Source: Deltaproteobacteria bacterium (GTDB lineage Bacteria > Desulfobacterota > Desulfuromonadia > Geobacterales > Pseudopelobacteraceae). From it: a DNA stretch of 64,000 nt. Shown here in pieces: positions 43,729 to 54,500 of the stretch; within the stretch, counting starts at the first letter, position 1; each line of letters starts with the position of its first letter. The DNA lies in NCBI GenBank assembly GCA_021850095.1, contig JAJZRX010000005.1, positions 1 to 64,000 on the forward strand, read 5' to 3'. The notes beneath the pieces are model-generated. The model worked only from the letters and a program-made list of their open reading frames with translations, did no database searches and was not told the origin of the DNA. The position numbers and the translations under genes are program-made.

Positions 43729-44727
43729 CTACCAGCGGATAAGAGCCGAACCGTAGGTAAAACCGCCGCCGAAAGCATCCAGCAGCAGCAGATCCCCCGA
43801 TTTCAGACGCCCCTGACGATTGGCTTCGTCCAGCGCAATCGGGATCGAGGCCGAGGAAGTGTTGCCGTAGCGATGGAGGTTTACGAAGACCCGCCCGGAA
43901 TCCAGATCAAGCCGTTTGGCAATGGCGTCAATGATGCGGCGGTTGGCCTGGTGCGGAATAAACAGCGTTAAGTCGGAGGAGGTTATGCCGTTGGCATCCA
44001 GGGCCGCCTGGGCCGCTTCCTCCATGGCGCGAACAGCATGTTTGAAAACCTCGTTACCTTCCATATGGATAAAGTATGAAGCGGGATCGGTAGCCGGGTT
44101 GGCGGCCGGGTTGCGGCTGCCGCTGCCGGGTTGATACAGCAGATCCCAGCAGGATCCGTTGCTGAATATATGGGTTGAAACCAGACCGTGCTGATCCCGT
44201 GAGGCTTCCAGGACGGCGGCGCCGGCGCCGTCGCCGAAGAGGATACAGGTATTGCGATCCTTCCAGTTCACCACGCGCGAAAGCACTTCGGCTCCGATTA
44301 GCAGAACTTTCTTGAACTGCCCGGAACGGATAAAGCTGTCAGCGATCGAAAGAGCGTAGATAAATCCGGAACAGGCGGCGGAGACATCAAAGGCAACAGC
44401 CTTGTGAGCACCAAGTTCGCTTTGTACTATACATGCGGTGGAGGGAAAGGGAAAGTCGGGGGTAACGGTCCCGAGTATTATCAGGTCGAGATCTTCGGGG
44501 GAGATGCCGGCCATTGACAACGCCCGCCGAGCCGCTTCCACCGCAAACGTGGAGGTATATTCGCCGTCGACGGCGATATGGCGTTCACTGATGCCGGTTC
44601 TGCTGGTGATCCATTCATCACTGGTGTCCACGGTCATGGCCAGATCGGCGTTTGACACTGTTTTTGCCGGTAAGGCAGATCCGGTTCCCGAAATTCTGGC
44701 AATCACAGTAGTATTCCCGTCAGTCAT
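43729..44727 (-). CDS. fabH: 3-oxoacyl-ACP synthase III (FabH)
   Basis: Starts fatty-acid synthesis by joining a short acyl-CoA to malonyl-ACP. The 332-residue protein has the catalytic Cys ([13 protein letters not shown]), His ([10 protein letters not shown]) and Asn (GNTSSASIP). Its start overlaps the plsX end by eight bases, indicating translational coupling of phospholipid and fatty-acid initiation. Confidence 0.97.
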   Translation of the reverse strand: MTDGNTTVIARISGTGSALPAKTVSNADLAMTVDTSDEWITSRTGISERHIAVDGEYTSTFAVEAARRALSMAGISPEDLDLIILGTVTPDFPFPSTACIVQSELGAHKAVAFDVSAACSGFIYALSIADSFIRSGQFKKVLLIGAEVLSRVVNWKDRNTCILFGDGAGAAVLEASRDQHGLVSTHIFSNGSCWDLLYQPGSGSRNPAANPATDPASYFIHMEGNEVFKHAVRAMEEAAQAALDANGITSSDLTLFIPHQANRRIIDAIAKRLDLDSGRVFVNLHRYGNTSSASIPIALDEANRQGRLKSGDLLLLDAFGGGFTYGSALIRW

Positions 44728-45757
44728 CGGAGGGGTTTTTCAGAATGTCACGTTGCAGGGGAACAGTATAATTTTCCAAAAGCTTTTCGGATACATGTTC
44801 GGTCACGCCGTTTCTGGCATACTCATGGGCAAAACGAAGGGCATTTTTGATGGCCTTGGCGTTGGAACCGCCATGGCAAATCATGCCGACACCATTGATT
44901 CCCAGCAGCGGTGCGCCGCCATATTCGGCGTAATCGACGATTTTCTTGAAGCGGTTGAAGGCACCGCGAACAAACAGATAACCGATTTTGGAAACCCAGC
45001 TTCTGACGATCTCGCGTTTCAGCATTTTGCCGGCCGCGTCGGATAATCCTTCCGAGAGCTTCAGCACCACGTTGCCGACAAAGCCGTCACAGACGACCAC
45101 AGCAACGGAACCGGTAAAAATATCGCGACCTTCGATATAGCCCGCATAGTTAAGCGAGGTCTGACGCAGAACAGCATTGGTTTCGCGAGTCAGTTCATTC
45201 CCTTTGGAATCTTCCTCGCCGTTTGAGAGCAGGCCGACCCGGGGATTGCTGATTCCCATCGCATAGCGCGCATACACCTCGCCCATGATGGCAAACTGCA
45301 CCAGATGCTGGGGTTTGCAATCGACGTTGCCCCCCACATCCAGCACAAGGGTCTGACCTTTCAGGGTGGGAAATATCTGGGCGATGGCGGGGCGTTCGAT
45401 ACCCTTGATGCGCTTCAGCACAAACATTCCGGCCGCCATGGTGGCTCCGGAGTTTCCGGCGCTGACGGCCGCACAGGCTTTGCCATCCTTAACCAGCTCG
45501 AACGCCAGCCGGACGGAAGAGTTGCGCTTTTTGCGAACGGCATCCGATGCGGAATCATGCATGCCGACAACCTCGTCGGCATGAAAAATATCAATATCAA
45601 GTCCGCTGGTGGCGTGCCGTGCAAGCTCCGCCTCCAAGCGTGCGCGATCCCCCACCAGCGTGACGGAAATACCGAATTCCCGGCAGGCTGCGACAGCCCC
45701 TTCGACTTCGACAACAGGGGCGTTGTCGCCCCCCATTGCATCAACCGCTACTCTCAT
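44720..45757 (-). CDS. plsX: Phosphate acyltransferase PlsX
   Basis: Makes acyl-phosphate from acyl-ACP for the PlsY step of phospholipid synthesis. The product of 345 residues begins [14 protein letters not shown], the family N-terminus, so the ATG at 45757 is preferred to an upstream TTG at 45781. Other family blocks are [12 protein letters not shown] and [14 protein letters not shown]. It lies between rpmF and fabH. Confidence 0.95.
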   Translation of the reverse strand: MRVAVDAMGGDNAPVVEVEGAVAACREFGISVTLVGDRARLEAELARHATSGLDIDIFHADEVVGMHDSASDAVRKKRNSSVRLAFELVKDGKACAAVSAGNSGATMAAGMFVLKRIKGIERPAIAQIFPTLKGQTLVLDVGGNVDCKPQHLVQFAIMGEVYARYAMGISNPRVGLLSNGEEDSKGNELTRETNAVLRQTSLNYAGYIEGRDIFTGSVAVVVCDGFVGNVVLKLSEGLSDAAGKMLKREIVRSWVSKIGYLFVRGAFNRFKKIVDYAEYGGAPLLGINGVGMICHGGSNAKAIKNALRFAHEYARNGVTEHVSEKLLENYTVPLQRDILKNPSDD

Positions 45758-45787
45758 CTGTCCCGGAAGTGACACAGGCAACAGCTC

Positions 45788-45973
45788 TTATTGAGCGTTG
45801 GAAAGATCGATGACTTCCTTACCCTTGTAGGTACCACAGGTTGGGCAGGCGCGATGGGGAAGCTTGGGCGCTTTGCATTGAGGACAGGTCGACACGGACT
45901 GGGTCGTCAGGAAGTCATGTGCCCTTCTCATGTTTTTACGTGATTTGGATGTCTTTTTCTTAGGTACTGCCAT
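45788..45973 (-). CDS. rpmF: Large ribosomal subunit protein bL32
   Basis: Small 61-residue zinc-ribbon ribosomal protein. It starts [19 protein letters not shown] after the initiator and has two cysteine pairs (CPQC and CPTC), so it is the zinc-binding C+ form. A GGAG lies before the ATG. It lies between yceD and plsX, the order conserved across many bacteria. Confidence 0.97.
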   Translation of the reverse strand: MAVPKKKTSKSRKNMRRAHDFLTTQSVSTCPQCKAPKLPHRACPTCGTYKGKEVIDLSNAQ

Positions 45974-46022
45974 GATAGTTCTCCTTTTTATGGTGGCCCG
46001 CTTTTCCGGGTGCCACGGTATG

Positions 46023-46565
46023 TTATCGGGATGCCTTGAAATCCTTAAGGGCGCTGAATCTGAAGTTTATAACTTCGTTGCTGCATGAGCATTGTGATAC
46101 GTTGAGATCCGTTCCGCAGGTGTGGCAGAGACCTTTGCAGTTATCGTCACAGAGCGGCTTCAAAGGGATCTCCATGGCAATCTGCTCTTCAATCTCGTGG
46201 GTCAGATCGATTTCGTCTCCCTGGTAGGTGGAAGAAAGCAGGTCCTGCTCCCCCAGTTCGATCTCATCCCCTTCTTCGTGCCTGACTCCGGTATCCTTGC
46301 GAAAAAACAGGGTGAAGCTGCTGTCGACAAAAGAATCGAAATCAGCCAGGCAACGTGAGCAGGAAAGCTTCAGCGGAACGGAGACACGGCCGGTGACCCG
46401 CACATGATCATACTCACGAAAAGCGTTCAGATCGCCCTTGACCAGTCCGGTAAACTGACAGGCTTGATCTTTCTGCATCTCGGCCAGTACCGGGAATGTA
46501 TCGATCGGCTCTTCAATATGAAGGTCAAACGGCTTGTTCTTGATATGATCAACAACTATTTTCAC
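46023..46565 (-). CDS. yceD: YceD/DUF177 family protein
   Basis: A 180-residue DUF177 protein, usually encoded right before rpmF and linked to 23S rRNA maturation in other organisms. It has the conserved Cys-containing motif [10 protein letters not shown] and a C-terminal cysteine cluster ([17 protein letters not shown]) that probably binds zinc. The GTG at 46565 with GGGG upstream is preferred to a TTG at 46595. Upstream of it lies malQ, with about 80 bases between. Confidence 0.88.
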   Translation of the reverse strand: MKIVVDHIKNKPFDLHIEEPIDTFPVLAEMQKDQACQFTGLVKGDLNAFREYDHVRVTGRVSVPLKLSCSRCLADFDSFVDSSFTLFFRKDTGVRHEEGDEIELGEQDLLSSTYQGDEIDLTHEIEEQIAMEIPLKPLCDDNCKGLCHTCGTDLNVSQCSCSNEVINFRFSALKDFKASR

Positions 46566-46643
46566 ACGCTGCCCCGCCGCTATCCTGAAACACAAAATTT
46601 AAAGCAAGTCAGTATAGTGAATATGCCCGGTTTGTCAAGAAGA

Positions 46644-48140
46644 TTACAAAGTTGTTTTATTGTTTCTTCCGTATATCTCCACCATGCTGCCGATCCTTTC
46701 GGTAAAATCATCCGGCAGCATCTCCCAGGTGAAACGCCAGTCCCAATTGCCAAAAGCCTGGCCGGGGACATTCATGCGAGCCTGGCTGTCAAGTCCCAGC
46801 AGGTCCTGAAACGGCACAACAGCCGTGTCCGCAACCGACATCAGTGCCGAACGGATCAACTCCGGGACACAATTTGCGTCAGCGCAGGCCAGGTAATCAA
46901 AAACCTTGCGGCGTTGGGCGGTTGAAAGCGAATCACACCAACCCCGCGTGGTGTCATTGTCGTGAGTGCCGGTGTAAACGACCCCGTTTTTGACGTGATT
47001 ATGGGGCAGATAGGAGTTGGACGGATCAGAATCAAAGGCGAACTGCAGGATTTTCATACCCGGAAAATTATAACGGTCACGCAGGGCTTCAACCTCGGCG
47101 GTAATAACCCCCAGATCTTCAGCAATGATCGGCAGAGAACCCAGATCCGAAAAAACCACATCGAACAGATCCGCTCCGGGACCCTTGACCCATTCGCCAT
47201 GTTGCGCGGTTTTATGGGAAGCCGGCACATGCCAGGCCGCTTCAAATCCGCGAAAATGGTCAATTCGAACAACGTCAAACAGCTCGAACATGGTCCGGAA
47301 GCGTTTAATCCACCAGGAATACCCTTCACGCTTGACGGCATCCCAATCATAAAGCGGGTTGCCCCATAACTGGCCGGTTTTGCTGAAATAGTCGGGAGGC
47401 ACACCGGCTACACAGGTCGGCTTCCCTTTTTCATCCAGCAGAAAGAGGTCACGCCGGCTCCAGACATCAGCCGAATCGTAGGCCACAAAGATCGGCAGGT
47501 CGCCGATAATGGCGATCCCGCGCGATTCGGCATGTTTTCGCAAGGATTTCCATTGCCTGAAAAACTGCCACTGGATGTATTTCTGTATCCCGATTTGCGG
47601 TCCCAGTTCAACCGAGGCCTTTTCGAACGTTTCCGGCGTCAGCAAGGCCAGCCCCTTACTCCAGCGGTTCCAGGGCTTGCCTTTGAAGTGCTGCTTGATC
47701 GCCATGAAGAGCGCAAAATCATGCAGCCAGGGGGTGGTATCGCAAAAATGCCAGAACTCCTGGGTGCGGGCGGTGGGAACGTGCTTCAGAAATGCCGATC
47801 CGGCCTGTTTGAGGCGTTCCAGCTTGAAATCTGAAACCTCAGTAAAGTCAACCCGTTTATCGGAAAATTCGGCAACGCAGCAGTCGAGCGGCAGATCCCC
47901 TTCCGCCGCTATCTGCTTCAGATCGATCAGAAGCGGATTACCGGCAAAAGCCGAGTATGCCGAATAGGGAGAGTTGCCGCAGGCTGGCGGGGTCAGCGGG
48001 AGAACCTGCCAATAGGACATGTCCATGCCCGCCAACAGATCAATGAAGCGCCGCGCGTCTTCTCCGAAAGAACCGATGCCGCCCGATCCCGGCAATGAAG
48101 TCGGGTGCAACAGAACCCCGCAACCACGTTTATTGAGCAT
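46644..48140 (-). CDS. malQ: 4-alpha-glucanotransferase (amylomaltase)
   Basis: GH77 enzyme that transfers alpha-1,4-glucan segments in glycogen and maltodextrin metabolism. The 498-residue protein starts NKRGCGVLLHPTSLPGSGGIG. It has the GH77 blocks IIGDLPIFVAYDSADVW (near the nucleophile region), VRIDHFRGF (nucleophile Asp) and YTGTHDNDTTRGW. GGAGG lies before the ATG at 48140, making the longer frame unlikely. No other glycogen gene is nearby. Confidence 0.95.
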   Translation of the reverse strand: MLNKRGCGVLLHPTSLPGSGGIGSFGEDARRFIDLLAGMDMSYWQVLPLTPPACGNSPYSAYSAFAGNPLLIDLKQIAAEGDLPLDCCVAEFSDKRVDFTEVSDFKLERLKQAGSAFLKHVPTARTQEFWHFCDTTPWLHDFALFMAIKQHFKGKPWNRWSKGLALLTPETFEKASVELGPQIGIQKYIQWQFFRQWKSLRKHAESRGIAIIGDLPIFVAYDSADVWSRRDLFLLDEKGKPTCVAGVPPDYFSKTGQLWGNPLYDWDAVKREGYSWWIKRFRTMFELFDVVRIDHFRGFEAAWHVPASHKTAQHGEWVKGPGADLFDVVFSDLGSLPIIAEDLGVITAEVEALRDRYNFPGMKILQFAFDSDPSNSYLPHNHVKNGVVYTGTHDNDTTRGWCDSLSTAQRRKVFDYLACADANCVPELIRSALMSVADTAVVPFQDLLGLDSQARMNVPGQAFGNWDWRFTWEMLPDDFTERIGSMVEIYGRNNKTTL

Positions 48141-48288
48141 CCAGCCCTCCTGGCAGTGAATTGAAAGCCGTAAATTAAGCATACTTCCCGGTGGTATGCA
48201 AATTATTTAAAAGTAAACTCCAATCCATGGTAGATGGTGCGAAAAAATATTCCGATATATTCAGTGGAATTTCTGCTACTATGCAGCC

Positions 48289-50457
48289 ATGCGTGATCTG
48301 ACTGAAACCACAACATACGGCGTTGTTGAAGCCAATGCTCTGGCCGGGCTGATTACGGAACTGAACATCGCCCGCCGGAATAACGGTTCGTACCCCAAGG
48401 GGCATCCGGTCATTACGGCATCATTGCAAAAAGCGGTGACCATTTACAGCGCTTTAATGGCGATCTCGCAAGAAATCCTGATTGCTCCCACCCGCAACCT
48501 GCTGATTGTCAACGGCGTTGCGCTTGACAAATCCAACCTTGTTTTCCGTAGTTTTGCAAAAGTTCTCTTTGAATGCGGCATCGGCCTTCTGCAGCTTCTG
48601 CCGGGGTTGACGGTTGACGAGCTGCACCGTTTTATTGTTATTTTGGGGCTGAAACGCGAGGAGATTCAGCTGCATGGCGGAATTGAACAGCTTTGGGCCA
48701 AGTCTGGAATAGCATCAATCCTGGTTCGTCCAATCCGCTATGACCTGCTCAAAACGACTGAAGAAAACTCCGTTTCCGCTGAACCGGCTACCCGCAATAA
48801 TCTTTGGGAGCGTTTTGCAAACGCTTTTGCGCTTAACGAAATCAGTGCTTACGGCGATCAGGACGGCTTTGATCCTCAGCTTTTGGCTAAAGCGCTTAAT
48901 CTCTACTATGCCAGCAACCCTTCCGAATTTGCCGCAAGCAATAGTCTGAACGCCATCAGTGAAATCATGCAGAATGCTTCCGGTTTGGATCCATCAACCG
49001 GCTTGGATGTCGATACCTCCTTTGATAAAATTGCCGAGTTCATGGAACAGCTCAACCCGGAACTGCGCCGTCAACTCCTGTCCTGCAGCTTAAAATCATC
49101 TGTATCTGAACTGGATCCGCAGGCCGAAAAACTGCTTTCGTCCCTCTCTTCAGAGGTGATCATCTCTACCCTGGATGACGTGAACAAGAACAAATTAAGC
49201 CTCCCTCCGATTTTGATGAGCCTGCTTAATAAACTGGGCAGCCATGATCATGACCATGCAACTGCCCCGAACGAAACCGTTCCGGATAAGGATGAACTCG
49301 GCCAGCGCATGAAGACACTCTTCAGGGAGCAGTCTTCAGAACAGTTCGTTCCGGAGCTTTACCAGGCCAAGCTCGATAAAATAATGACGGCCAGCCAGAT
49401 TCAGATCATTCAAAGCGAGGAAATCCATGAACTGCAGAACGCGCTCAACCCGAAACTGATTGACAACCGCATCAGTGAAATCATTCTGCAGTTGATCATG
49501 CTCGACCCGACCGAATCCGACACTGATACGCTGGCCGACAACCTTGCTTCCATGTGTGCCTATTTTCTTGAAACTGGGGATTATCAGCAACTGCTCAAAA
49601 TAATGAACGACAGCCGTGATCAGCGACTGCCTGCAAGTTTCCGCACCGCAATCAAAGATTATTTTGAACAGCGCAGTTTTATCGAAGAGCTGCTGAACGG
49701 ACTCCACACCTGGGGTAAATCAAGCTTTTATCAGATAAAAGAATTGGTCGACCAGATCGGCGAACCGTGCTGCGAACCGATACTGGATGCCCTGGCAGAC
49801 GAAAACAGCATGTCCCTGCGCCGTTTCATGATTGACCGGCTGCTTGAAATCGGCCTCCCGGCCGGTCAGGCCATTATTGCCCGTCTTTCCGATTCGCGCT
49901 GGTATTACATCAGAAACCTGATCGTAATCCTGCGTACGATGAATGATGACTCCGCCGTTGAAACGATCAAACCGCTCTGCCATCATGCTGACTCCAGAGT
50001 CAGGCTGGAGGCCGTAAAAACATTGCTGCACTTCCGTGACCCTTCCATCGAACAGAAGATTCTCCATGACCTGGACGGCAGCGACCATAACCTCAAGCTG
50101 GAAGCCATCCGCATGGCTGAAAAAAGCCATTCTCCCGAGATAACCGGAAGGCTGCTTTCAATTTTAAAGCGCTCCGGTTTCTCAAGCAGCGAATATGAAC
50201 TTAAATCGGCGGCTGTCCACAGCTTGGGACAGCTGGGACAACCGGAAGTACTTCCTGAATTCGGAAAGATTCTGGGATCCCGGAATCTGCTCCATCCGCT
50301 GCTGCACACCAAGCTGAAGCTCGACATCGTCCGTTCACTGGAACATTATCCGCTTTCCCTGGCCAGAAGCATATTGGCGCGGCTTGCGGATGGTAACGAC
50401 GAGGTGGCCGCCCAGGCCGCCGAAAGCCTGAACAAACTGGGTGCCAACAAACCATGA
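48289..50457 (+). CDS. HEAT-repeat protein, partner of the HD-GYP protein
   Basis: A 722-residue soluble protein. Residues ~15-130 form an alpha/beta domain (GHPVITASLQKAV, NLLIVNGVALD, GIGLLQLLPGLTVDELHRF) that also appears in the next gene. The middle is helical, with an acidic His/Asp-rich linker near 325-340. The last ~220 residues are HEAT-like repeats (DSRVRLEAVKTLLHF, VAAQAAESLNKLG). It has no membrane segment or catalytic motif. Only a poor ribosome site precedes the ATG. It overlaps the HD-GYP gene by four bases, so the two products probably act together. It is a paralogue in style, not in sequence, of the HEAT protein at 10969. Confidence 0.78.
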   Translation: MRDLTETTTYGVVEANALAGLITELNIARRNNGSYPKGHPVITASLQKAVTIYSALMAISQEILIAPTRNLLIVNGVALDKSNLVFRSFAKVLFECGIGLLQLLPGLTVDELHRFIVILGLKREEIQLHGGIEQLWAKSGIASILVRPIRYDLLKTTEENSVSAEPATRNNLWERFANAFALNEISAYGDQDGFDPQLLAKALNLYYASNPSEFAASNSLNAISEIMQNASGLDPSTGLDVDTSFDKIAEFMEQLNPELRRQLLSCSLKSSVSELDPQAEKLLSSLSSEVIISTLDDVNKNKLSLPPILMSLLNKLGSHDHDHATAPNETVPDKDELGQRMKTLFREQSSEQFVPELYQAKLDKIMTASQIQIIQSEEIHELQNALNPKLIDNRISEIILQLIMLDPTESDTDTLADNLASMCAYFLETGDYQQLLKIMNDSRDQRLPASFRTAIKDYFEQRSFIEELLNGLHTWGKSSFYQIKELVDQIGEPCCEPILDALADENSMSLRRFMIDRLLEIGLPAGQAIIARLSDSRWYYIRNLIVILRTMNDDSAVETIKPLCHHADSRVRLEAVKTLLHFRDPSIEQKILHDLDGSDHNLKLEAIRMAEKSHSPEITGRLLSILKRSGFSSSEYELKSAAVHSLGQLGQPEVLPEFGKILGSRNLLHPLLHTKLKLDIVRSLEHYPLSLARSILARLADGNDEVAAQAAESLNKLGANKP

Positions 50458-51620
50458 ACAACCAATCACAGCAATCAGTACATGAATTTCTGCGTCACCT
50501 GCTTTCTGCCGCCGTCAATGCAGCCCTGTACGGCATGGGCCATCCCCAGGTTACGCATCTCACCCGTCTGGCGGCCAGCGGTATCCGTAACGTCCTTGAA
50601 GATCGTCAGGATTTTTCGCTGATAGCGCTGGAAGACGAGCTGATCATCGACGGAACCCCCCAGGATCTTGGTTTGATTACCGGACGCTTCATTCAGATGC
50701 TCAAGTCAAACGGAATCGGCCACATCAGGATTCTGGCCGGGGTAACCCAACCGGAAATTGAATCGCTGGTTGCCTCGCTTTCACGCCAGAACAAATCCAC
50801 CAATGAAATCGCATCCAGCGAAAACATCCGGCTGGGAAGAGTTGACATCGAAAGCGACGGCCGGGAAGGGCAGAAGATCAACACAACATCTACCGGCCGG
50901 CGTTTTACCCTTCATGATTTACCTTTTCGGGAGCTGGAAGAGTTCAAGGAGATCTACGAAACGGTCAGGCAGCGTAAAAAACTGCAGCTATCGGGCATGG
51001 CCGAGATGGTGTCGGGATTTATCAACGTATTTCAAAATGAGGGCAGCCCGCTGCTCGTCATGGCCGCACTGCGGGATGTTGACGAGTATACCTTCACCCA
51101 TTCCACCAACGTCTGCATCCTCAATCTGGCCCAGGCCATGGCACTGGGAATCGAGGGACAGCAGCTCAATGACATCGGAGTGGCGGCCCTGCTGCATGAC
51201 ATCGGCAAACTGTTCGTGCCGGAAGAAATACTGATAAAACAGGGCAAGCTGTCAGCGGCAGAATTTGAAATCATGCAGCTGCACCCGGTCAAGGGCGCCC
51301 GCTATCTGCTGGAAACCCCGGGAGTGCCGCGACTGGCAGCCATAAACGCCTTCGAACATCACATGAAATTCGACTTCAGCGGCTATCCGGCCGTGCCGGC
51401 CGACTGGCAGCAGAATCTGTGCAGCCAGATGACCCAGATTTCCGATTTTTTCGACGCCCTGCGCACCCGCCGCCCCTACCGAGAACCGATGGAACTGCCG
51501 GTCATAGCCGATATCATGTATGGCATGATGGGCAAAGAGCTGCACCCGGTACTGACACGCAATTTCCTGTTGATCATCAATCAGTTGATGGAGCCGCAGC
51601 AAGCCACCCCCCCGGCCTGA
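50454..51620 (+). CDS. HD-GYP domain protein (cyclic di-GMP phosphodiesterase family)
   Basis: A 388-residue protein. The first ~130 residues share a domain with the preceding gene product (GHPQVTHLTRL, DELIIDGTPQD, GIGHIRILAGVTQPEIESL). The C-terminal HD-GYP domain has LLHDIGK (HD at 248-249), LHPVKGARYLL, AFEHHMKFDFSGYP and SQMTQISDFFDALRTRRPYR. The metal ligands look intact, and the GYP is kept although the usual HERxDGxGYP box is altered to EHHMKFDFSGYP. Cyclic di-GMP hydrolysis is therefore likely but not certain. It is closed by a strong terminator. Confidence 0.85.
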   Translation: MNNQSQQSVHEFLRHLLSAAVNAALYGMGHPQVTHLTRLAASGIRNVLEDRQDFSLIALEDELIIDGTPQDLGLITGRFIQMLKSNGIGHIRILAGVTQPEIESLVASLSRQNKSTNEIASSENIRLGRVDIESDGREGQKINTTSTGRRFTLHDLPFRELEEFKEIYETVRQRKKLQLSGMAEMVSGFINVFQNEGSPLLVMAALRDVDEYTFTHSTNVCILNLAQAMALGIEGQQLNDIGVAALLHDIGKLFVPEEILIKQGKLSAAEFEIMQLHPVKGARYLLETPGVPRLAAINAFEHHMKFDFSGYPAVPADWQQNLCSQMTQISDFFDALRTRRPYREPMELPVIADIMYGMMGKELHPVLTRNFLLIINQLMEPQQATPPA

Positions 51621-51641
51621 AATCAGCTGGTTCAATCAATG

Positions 51642-51676
51642 AAAAAACCCGCCTGGTTTGCCCAGGCGGGTTTTTT
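51642..51676. terminator. Bidirectional terminator between the HD-GYP gene and acnB
   Basis: A6CCCGCCTGG and CCAGGCGGGT6 form a strong stem with A and T runs on both sides, between two convergent genes. Confidence 0.92.
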
Positions 51677-51713
51677 CATTCAGATTTCAGCACGATACTT
51701 TTCGGATCAATGC

Positions 51714-54245
51714 CTACTTGTATTCCGGCATCTCGTCAAACTGCAGATAACGGTAGATCTTCTCTTTGTTCGGCACAATCTTCTCATTATAGATTGCCAG
51801 GAACTCGGCCGGAGTCGGCAGTTTGCCCATGCGGGCCGCCACAGCGCCCAGTTCGGCGGAACCGAGGAACACCTTGGCGCCATCGCCGATACGGTCGTCG
51901 AAGTTACGGGTCGAGGTGGAGAACATGTTGACTCCGTCCGGTACGCGGGCCTGGTTGCCCATGCAGAGCGAACAACCGGCGATCTCGATCCGGGCACCGA
52001 AGGCGCTGTAGACCGAGAAATAAGCCTCATCCTTCAGCAGGTCGCTGTCCATGCGGGTCGGCGGGGTGATCCAGGTGCGTACGTTCGGATTGAACTTCTG
52101 GCCACGCCAGATCTCGGCGGCAGCGCGGAAATGACCGATGTTGGTCATGCAGGAACCGATGAAGACGTCCTGGATCGGTGTGCCGGCAACTTCGGACAGC
52201 AGCTTGACATCATCCGGGTCATTCGGGCAGGCCAGGATCGGCTCGGTGATCTCGGCCAGGTCGATCTCGATCACAGCGGCATATTCTGCGTTTTTATCGG
52301 CCTCCAGCAGCTCCGGTTTCTTGAGCCACTCGTTGACGGCGTCAATACGGTTCTGAAGTGTTTGCGGATCCTTGTAGCCGTCCTTGATCATCTTTTTCAT
52401 CAGCGCCACGTTGGAACGCAGGTAGGTGGCGACCGAATCTTTAGAAAGCTGGATACAGCCGGCCGCAGCGGAACGTTCTGCAGCGGCGTCGGTCAGTTCG
52501 AAAGCCTGCTCGACGGTCAGCTCGGGAAGTCCTTCCATCTCCAGGATACGGCCGTTGAAGATATTGACCTTGTTCTTCTTGGGTACGGTCAGAAGCCCCT
52601 GCTTGATGGCCCAGTACGGGATAGCATTGACGGCGTCGCGCAGGGTGATGCCGGGATTGAACGTGCCCTTGAAGCGAACCAGAACAGATTCCGGCATGTC
52701 CAGCGGCATGAAGCCCATGGCGCCGGCAAAGGCCACCAGGCCGGAACCGGCCGGGAAGGAGATGCCGATCGGGAAGCGGGTGTGGGAGTCACCACCGGTG
52801 CCGACCGTGTCCGGCAGCAACAGGCGATTCAACCAGGAGTGGATAACGCCGTCACCCGGCTTGAGGGCGACACCGCCACGCTCGGAGATGAAGGGGGGCA
52901 GGTTCTTGTGCATCTTGACGTCAGCCGGCTTGGGATACGCGGCGGTATGACAGAAGGACTGCATGAACATCGGCGACAGGAACTTGAGGCAGGCCAGTTC
53001 CTTCAGTTCGTCGGCGGTCATCGGGCCGGTGGTGTCCTGTGAACCGACCGTGGTCATCTTGGGATCGCAAGCGGTACCGGGCAGAACGCCGGCTACGCCG
53101 CAAGCCTTGCCGACCATCTTCTGGGCCAGAGAATAGCCCTGGCCAGCCTTGGGAACCGGATTGACCGGCAGGGTGAAAACATCCGTGTCCGGCAGACCGA
53201 GGGCCTTGCGGGCGTTGATGGTGACAGAGCGGCCGATGATCAGCGGAATACGGCCGCCGGCGCGGAATTCGTCGGCGATGGTGTTGGGGTTCAGCTTGAA
53301 GGTCGAGATGACTTCGCCCTTTTCGTTGCTGATCTCACCCTTGGCGGTGTTGATGGTGATCACGTCGCCGTCGTTCATCTTGGTGACGTCGGCCTTGATC
53401 GGCAGTGCGCCGGAATCCTGGGCGGTGTTGAAGAAGATCGGGGCGATAACGCCGCCGATGATCACACCGGCAGTTTTCTTGTTCGGAACGCAGGGGATAT
53501 CCTGGCCCATGTGCCACAGAACGGAGTTGCAGGCCGACTTGCGGGAAGAACCGGTACCGACCACGTCGCCCACGAAGGCGACCTGATGACCGGCGGCGCG
53601 CCATTCGGCAATATTTGCCAGACGGCCCGGGAAGCGGGTCTTGCCCATGGCCAGTGCGTGCAGCGGGATGTCGGGACGGCTCCAGGCGTCGCCGGCCGGT
53701 GAGAAGTCATCGGTGTTGATCTCGCCTTCGACCTTGAAAACCTTGACCTTGATGATCTCGGGCACTCCCTGACGCTTGGTGAACCAGTCGGCGTCAGCCC
53801 AGGACTGGAGGACTTTTTTGGCGGCGGCGTTGGAAGCGGACAGTGCCACCACCTGATCAAAACCGTCATACACCAGGGTCATGCCGGACAGTGCGCAGGC
53901 GGCTTCATCGGCCAGTTCGGCATCTTTGAGCGCCTCAACCAGAGGATTGACGTTGTAGCCGCCCAGCATGGTGCCCAGAATGCGGACTGCGTCAACTCTG
54001 GAAACCAGCGGTGATTTTTTGCTGCCGTTGACAATACCGGCCAGAAATTCGGCCTTGACCTTGGCGGCCGGGTCAACACCCGGAGAAACACGCTCTTTCA
54101 GCAGGTTCAGCAGGAATTCTTCCTTGCCGGCTGGCGGCGACTGCAACAGATTGCACAGTTCGGTGGTTTGTTCCGGGCTGAGCGGCAGAGCCGGGATACC
54201 CTGGGCCGCCCTCTCCTCTTGGTGTGCAAGATACGCTTCGATCAT
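51714..54245 (-). CDS. acnB: Aconitate hydratase B
   Basis: TCA-cycle enzyme that converts citrate to isocitrate, also able to act as 2-methylcitrate dehydratase or RNA-binding regulator in other organisms. The 843-residue protein has the AcnB order: a helical HEAT-like N-terminus ([15 protein letters not shown]), then the swivel domain, then the catalytic core. The [4Fe-4S] cysteines lie in [11 protein letters not shown] and CSLCMGNQA. The ATG at 54245 has GAAGGAGG upstream; the longer frame crosses the promoter. Monocistronic. Confidence 0.97.
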   Translation of the reverse strand: MIEAYLAHQEERAAQGIPALPLSPEQTTELCNLLQSPPAGKEEFLLNLLKERVSPGVDPAAKVKAEFLAGIVNGSKKSPLVSRVDAVRILGTMLGGYNVNPLVEALKDAELADEAACALSGMTLVYDGFDQVVALSASNAAAKKVLQSWADADWFTKRQGVPEIIKVKVFKVEGEINTDDFSPAGDAWSRPDIPLHALAMGKTRFPGRLANIAEWRAAGHQVAFVGDVVGTGSSRKSACNSVLWHMGQDIPCVPNKKTAGVIIGGVIAPIFFNTAQDSGALPIKADVTKMNDGDVITINTAKGEISNEKGEVISTFKLNPNTIADEFRAGGRIPLIIGRSVTINARKALGLPDTDVFTLPVNPVPKAGQGYSLAQKMVGKACGVAGVLPGTACDPKMTTVGSQDTTGPMTADELKELACLKFLSPMFMQSFCHTAAYPKPADVKMHKNLPPFISERGGVALKPGDGVIHSWLNRLLLPDTVGTGGDSHTRFPIGISFPAGSGLVAFAGAMGFMPLDMPESVLVRFKGTFNPGITLRDAVNAIPYWAIKQGLLTVPKKNKVNIFNGRILEMEGLPELTVEQAFELTDAAAERSAAAGCIQLSKDSVATYLRSNVALMKKMIKDGYKDPQTLQNRIDAVNEWLKKPELLEADKNAEYAAVIEIDLAEITEPILACPNDPDDVKLLSEVAGTPIQDVFIGSCMTNIGHFRAAAEIWRGQKFNPNVRTWITPPTRMDSDLLKDEAYFSVYSAFGARIEIAGCSLCMGNQARVPDGVNMFSTSTRNFDDRIGDGAKVFLGSAELGAVAARMGKLPTPAEFLAIYNEKIVPNKEKIYRYLQFDEMPEYK

Positions 54246-54309
54246 CTGTGTTCCTCCTTCGTGGGATATTGTTGTGCCAGGCTGTTTTGTGGGTAATAAA
54301 AGTGGATAC

Positions 54310-54338
54310 TGTATACATTTTAGCGGAGTGCTTGTCAA
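54310..54338 (-). promoter_or_regulatory. Sigma-70-type promoter of acnB
   Basis: On the minus strand TTGACA (54338-54333) and TATACA (54315-54310) are 17 bases apart. The leader would be about 58 bases. Confidence 0.65.
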
Positions 54339-54500
54339 TTGAAGATTTGGGATTGCATAAGCGATCTCAAATGTAGCGGAGCTGACGGGGTGATTTCATT
54401 TCCTGCAAATAAATCTGTTGACCTTGCCGTTGAATGGCATTATTCAGACTACCCGGTCTGCAGCCGGAATATAATCCGGATTTTCATCAATGGTGCCGCC

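Noticed and set aside
45992-46015. Hairpin between yceD and rpmF
   Set aside because: The stem is interrupted, lacks a T run and lies over the rpmF leader. It may be chance, although a leader structure for rpmF autoregulation cannot be ruled out.
51639-53042. 467-codon plus-strand frame antisense to acnB
   Set aside because: acnB on the other strand has all cluster cysteines and family blocks. The plus frame also begins inside the terminator hairpin.
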